NCBI GenBank assembly: GCA_964371555.1
Contig: CAYJMQ010000046.1
Location: 1-14,948, forward strand
Reading direction: 5' to 3'
Source: CAYJMQ01 sp964371555
GTDB taxonomy: Bacteria > Bdellovibrionota > JACOXK01 > 2-02-FULL-40-11
DNA: 14,948 nt
Each line of letters opens with the position of its first letter. Within the stretch, counting starts at the first letter, position 1. A program made the position numbers and the translations under genes. Positions 12,650 to 14,948 of the stretch are shown here, one piece after another. The notes beneath the pieces were generated by a model. The model did not search any database, had not been told where the DNA came from, and was given only the letters and a program-made list of their open reading frames with translations.

Positions 12650-14212
12650 ATGACCGACTTCTTTGACTCACTGCTTCCGGAAATTCATCTTGTCGGGACC
12701 ATCCGGTCTCCCTACGATCTCTCTATAGCCACTGCCCGCACCTGCTACTCCTCGCAGGGGATTATCACTCCTGAAGAGGTATCCAAAGACGAAAAATCCC
12801 GTATCTTGAGAGACAAAATCGCGGCATCGACCCTCGAAGCTGGCCATCTCACCACACGCCAGCATGCCCATTTTGTTTTTGCTTTGAGTCGGATCTCACG
12901 AAGTTTTATCTGGGAATTTCTGCACAGCCACCCCTTTTACAATTCTGAGCAGGTGTCACAAAGATATGTGAAAGTGAAGGGGGGGAATTTCACAGTTCCC
13001 AAGTTCGACCCGCAAGATAAGAATATTTATGAACAAACACTCGAGCTTCAAATGGAAGCGTATGAGAAATTGATCGGTCTTTTGCTGCCAGCGGTTTCTT
13101 CTGAATATTACCGGATTTTTCCAAATAGAAAAAAACCAGATACAAAAGTCCGATGGGAAAAGGTGATTCAGAAGAAGGCGTATGAAGCGGCCAGGTATCT
13201 GCTTCCGATCGCAACGCATGCCTATCTCTATCATACGGTGAGCGCGCTTACGCTTTTAAGATATTGGCGGGCGGCTCAAAGAGAAGCCGCCTCTTCAGAA
13301 TTGAAATATGTGGCGCAAAGAATGGTGGAAGAGGTGCTAAAAATTGATCCCGATTTTCAAAAGGAACTGGATCATGCTTCTCAATCACAACGAGATCCTT
13401 CCCCTTCGGCGAAAGGGGACAATGCGAAAAAATTTGCTGAAATATTTGATTCCGAACTCCGCCTGGCCGGGGCCAGATTCTCCCGCCTCATCGATTATCC
13501 CAAAAACGCAGAGCAATCCTTAGCCCGCGCTGTTCGATCTGTTTTTGCAAAAAATCCTCACGAACTTTCAGATGAGGAAGCGATCGATCTTGTTTTGAAT
13601 CCTGCCTTAAACGGCTCGCTTGGCGATACGTTGAATATGATGACCCTTTCCGATTTAAGCAGGGCGCTCTATCACGTTCACTTTACGTTTCAAAAAAAAC
13701 TGAGTCATACAGCCGACTCCCAAAACCAGCGCCATCGGATGACGCCCGCCTCAAGGCCCAAGCTCGAGCTTCATTATTTTGGCGAGCCTGATGTTGTCTA
13801 TCCGAAGCTTATCCTTCATGTTTCGGAAGCCAAAAAAATATTCGATGAAGTGGTTGAACAGACTGTTTGCTCTGTGAATGAGCTTTTAAAAAAAGGGAAT
13901 TCTTTTGAAAAGGTTCATTATCTTTTCCCGAACGCGTGGGCGGTTCGTTTTGAAGAATCGGGGGATCTCATGAACTGGCATCACAAGTGGAAATTGCGAA
14001 CCTGCTACAACGCGCAGGAAGAGATTTTTTACGCGTCGGTCGAGGAGCTCACGCAGGTCGAAAAAGAATTTCCTCTCATTGCCCGTCATATTAAAGCCCC
14101 ATGCTATCTCAGAAAAGAGGCCGGAATCACCCCCTATTGTCCGGAGGGGGATCGCTACTGCGGCGTTCCCGTATGGAAGTTCCCGCTTGAACAATATGAG
14201 AGACTTATCTAG
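12650..14212 (+). CDS. Tandem ThyX-like protein (two FAD-dependent thymidylate synthase-type domains)
   Basis: ThyX makes dTMP from dUMP using FAD and methylene-tetrahydrofolate; members are normally about 220-250 residues, and this protein has 520. The first half (about 12-238) shows TARTCYSS (28-35), HLTTRQHAHFVFALSRISRSF (66-86), NSEQVSQRYV (98-107), AYEAARYLLP (177-186) and RYWRAAQREA (204-213). The second half (about 263-485) repeats the layout: SRLIDYPKNAEQSLARAVR (278-296), HFTFQKKLSH (344-353), QNQRHRM (358-364), LFPNAW (425-430) and LRTCYNAQEEIFYA (449-462). Three Cys (485, 497, 504) lie in a C-terminal tail. The first half keeps the SxRY end of the ThyX signature and the second keeps its RHR start. 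Activity as thymidylate synthase is therefore likely by family but unproven. No Shine-Dalgarno site is visible. Confidence 0.8.
   Translation: MTDFFDSLLPEIHLVGTIRSPYDLSIATARTCYSSQGIITPEEVSKDEKSRILRDKIAASTLEAGHLTTRQHAHFVFALSRISRSFIWEFLHSHPFYNSEQVSQRYVKVKGGNFTVPKFDPQDKNIYEQTLELQMEAYEKLIGLLLPAVSSEYYRIFPNRKKPDTKVRWEKVIQKKAYEAARYLLPIATHAYLYHTVSALTLLRYWRAAQREAASSELKYVAQRMVEEVLKIDPDFQKELDHASQSQRDPSPSAKGDNAKKFAEIFDSELRLAGARFSRLIDYPKNAEQSLARAVRSVFAKNPHELSDEEAIDLVLNPALNGSLGDTLNMMTLSDLSRALYHVHFTFQKKLSHTADSQNQRHRMTPASRPKLELHYFGEPDVVYPKLILHVSEAKKIFDEVVEQTVCSVNELLKKGNSFEKVHYLFPNAWAVRFEESGDLMNWHHKWKLRTCYNAQEEIFYASVEELTQVEKEFPLIARHIKAPCYLRKEAGITPYCPEGDRYCGVPVWKFPLEQYERLI
13400..13419 (+). repeat. Short palindrome inside the thyX-like gene, at the domain linker
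   Basis: TCCCCTT (13400-13406) and AAGGGGA (13413-13419) form a perfect 7-bp stem around a CGGCGA loop. It encodes part of the low-complexity linker SPSAKGD (251-257) between the two ThyX-like halves, a place where an in-frame palindromic insertion would be tolerated. Confidence 0.5.
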
Positions 14213-14213
14213 A

Positions 14214-14307
14214 TTCTGCTGAAAAAGTCATGCTGAGGGACGAAGTCCCGAAGCATCTCCGCTGGGATTCTTCGCGCTTTGCGCTCAGACACTTTTTCAG
14301 CAAAAAC
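14214..14307. mobile_element. MITE-like palindromic insertion with 8-bp target duplication
   Basis: The element is about 94 bp. Terminal inverted repeats TGCTGAAAAAGT (14217-14228) and ACTTTTTCAGCA (14291-14302) match over 12 bp, with partial pairing further out. Inside are a nested hairpin at 14230-14256 (ATGCT-ga-GGGAC-gaa-GTCCC-ga-AGCAT) and GCGC-TTT-GCGC near 14274-14284. The perfect direct repeat TATCTAGA flanks it at 14206-14213 and 14308-14315, as expected of a target-site duplication. It has no coding capacity. It lies between two convergent genes, so the folded RNA may also act as a bidirectional transcription barrier. The parent transposon cannot be named from this window. Confidence 0.75.
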
Positions 14308-14324
14308 TATCTAGAGAAATCTTG

Positions 14325-14948
14325 TCATTCAAAACGACATATTAAGCCAACGCCGGGCACCTGATTGGATTCGACCCTGAAACCACCTGCTCCCGGATCG
14401 CGGAGGACAAATATGGTGAATTGCTTCGCTGGCGAGATTCTTCCCAACTTGGATGGAATTTGAAGTTCGATCCTATCCCGGGAAATCGACTTGAGAATGA
14501 TTTCTACGATATTTCCAGCTGAATCACGAAGGATATTGCCCGAAAGATCCCGGGGGAATATCGACTGTGTTTGGGGCGGAGTGGGCCTTCTGCTCTGCTC
14601 GCCCAAAACTTTATTGTTATTTGCGTCTAAAAACTTTATGTCCACCGTATCTATTGACTTCGTTGTGATTCCTATCGCCTCGGGCGTAACATCATCTATC
14701 GTCACATCCTGAAGGAAAGAAAAACCCGATGCAGCCAGGGAAGGGAAAGCTGGTTCGCTCCCCGTGGCTATGACACATGCCCGACTCGTTACATTTCTTT
14801 CTGTTGTGATATCTGTAGACGGAGCAGACGGAGCAGTCTCTTTTGATTCCTCTGGTGGTGATTCCTCTTCCTCTAGTGGCTCTAGTGGTGTTTCAATCAA
14901 ATCTTGCGGTTGATCAGGGGAGATACCCCCTTCTCCAGTCGACACACA
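14325..14948 (-). CDS. Acidic Pro/Glu-rich protein of unknown function, C-terminal part (5' end outside window)
   Basis: The frame is open to the right edge; 207 residues are visible, ending at a stop at 14325. The first in-window codon is Cys, followed by VSTGEGG, then an acidic Pro/Glu/Ser-rich tether (about 10-45, EPLEEEESPPEESKE) and a beta-rich domain (about 50-207). The order Cys, Ser/Thr/Gly-rich stretch, acidic linker, beta domain is what a surface lipoprotein looks like after its lipobox, but the upstream residues are missing. The segment DVTIDDVTPEAIGITT with later strands is loosely reminiscent of immunoglobulin-like IPT/TIG folds. No family is recognised. A GTG at 14945 could serve as a start but has nothing to support it. 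Confidence 0.55.
   Translation of the reverse strand, partial: CVSTGEGGISPDQPQDLIETPLEPLEEEESPPEESKETAPSAPSTDITTERNVTSRACVIATGSEPAFPSLAASGFSFLQDVTIDDVTPEAIGITTKSIDTVDIKFLDANNNKVLGEQSRRPTPPQTQSIFPRDLSGNILRDSAGNIVEIILKSISRDRIELQIPSKLGRISPAKQFTIFVLRDPGAGGFRVESNQVPGVGLICRFE

Overview
The window reads as a densely packed chromosomal segment from a diderm (Gram-negative-type) bacterium of moderate GC content. Evidence for a diderm is a lipid II flippase next to several genes with signal peptides, one of which looks like an outer-membrane barrel. Aerobic metabolism is implied by 4-hydroxyphenylpyruvate dioxygenase, and the DNA-precursor enzyme is ThyX-like rather than ThyA-like. A member of the former Deltaproteobacteria (Bdellovibrionota or a relative) would fit, but no rRNA or lineage-specific marker is present, so this placement is weak.

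Layout, left to right. At 1-378 (-) is the start of a secreted or envelope protein that runs off the left edge. An AT-rich gap with nested palindromes precedes greA (592-1065, +). A good promoter (1081-1109) then drives a three-gene + unit: a secreted barrel-like protein (1154-2500), a secreted protein with faint PpiC/SurA-like features whose start overlaps it by 8 nt (2493-3791), and an orphan BtuF-like binding-protein homologue without a signal peptide (3803-4702). Converging on it with a 4-bp gap is a - strand tyrosine-catabolism unit transcribed hppD -> fumarylacetoacetate hydrolase family gene -> flavin-reductase-like gene (7893 down to 4707). No homogentisate dioxygenase or maleylacetoacetate isomerase is in the window.

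Divergent from hppD is a two-gene + unit with strong Shine-Dalgarno sites: a heme-oxygenase-fold enzyme that seems to keep a full six-residue di-metal ligand set but carries an insertion of about 40 residues (7991-8839), and a secreted Cys/His-rich small protein (8854-9375). This pair is the best candidate here for an undescribed function. Then come queF (9423-9806, +), whose 3' end overlaps the end of murJ (9800-11374, -) by 7 bp, and ychF (11437-12606, +) with a 3 x 12-bp in-frame repeat. Next is a 520-residue tandem-ThyX-like protein (12650-14212, +), in which each half appears to keep a different part of the ThyX signature.

Directly after the ThyX gene is a 94-bp non-coding palindromic element with terminal inverted repeats, flanked by a perfect 8-bp direct repeat (TATCTAGA) that contains the gene's stop codon. 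This is a convincing MITE-like insertion. The right edge holds the C-terminal part of an acidic, Pro/Glu-rich exported-type protein on the - strand, open at the window edge. I see no tRNA, rRNA, CRISPR array, integrase or complete insertion sequence, and no gap over 300 bp without a gene.
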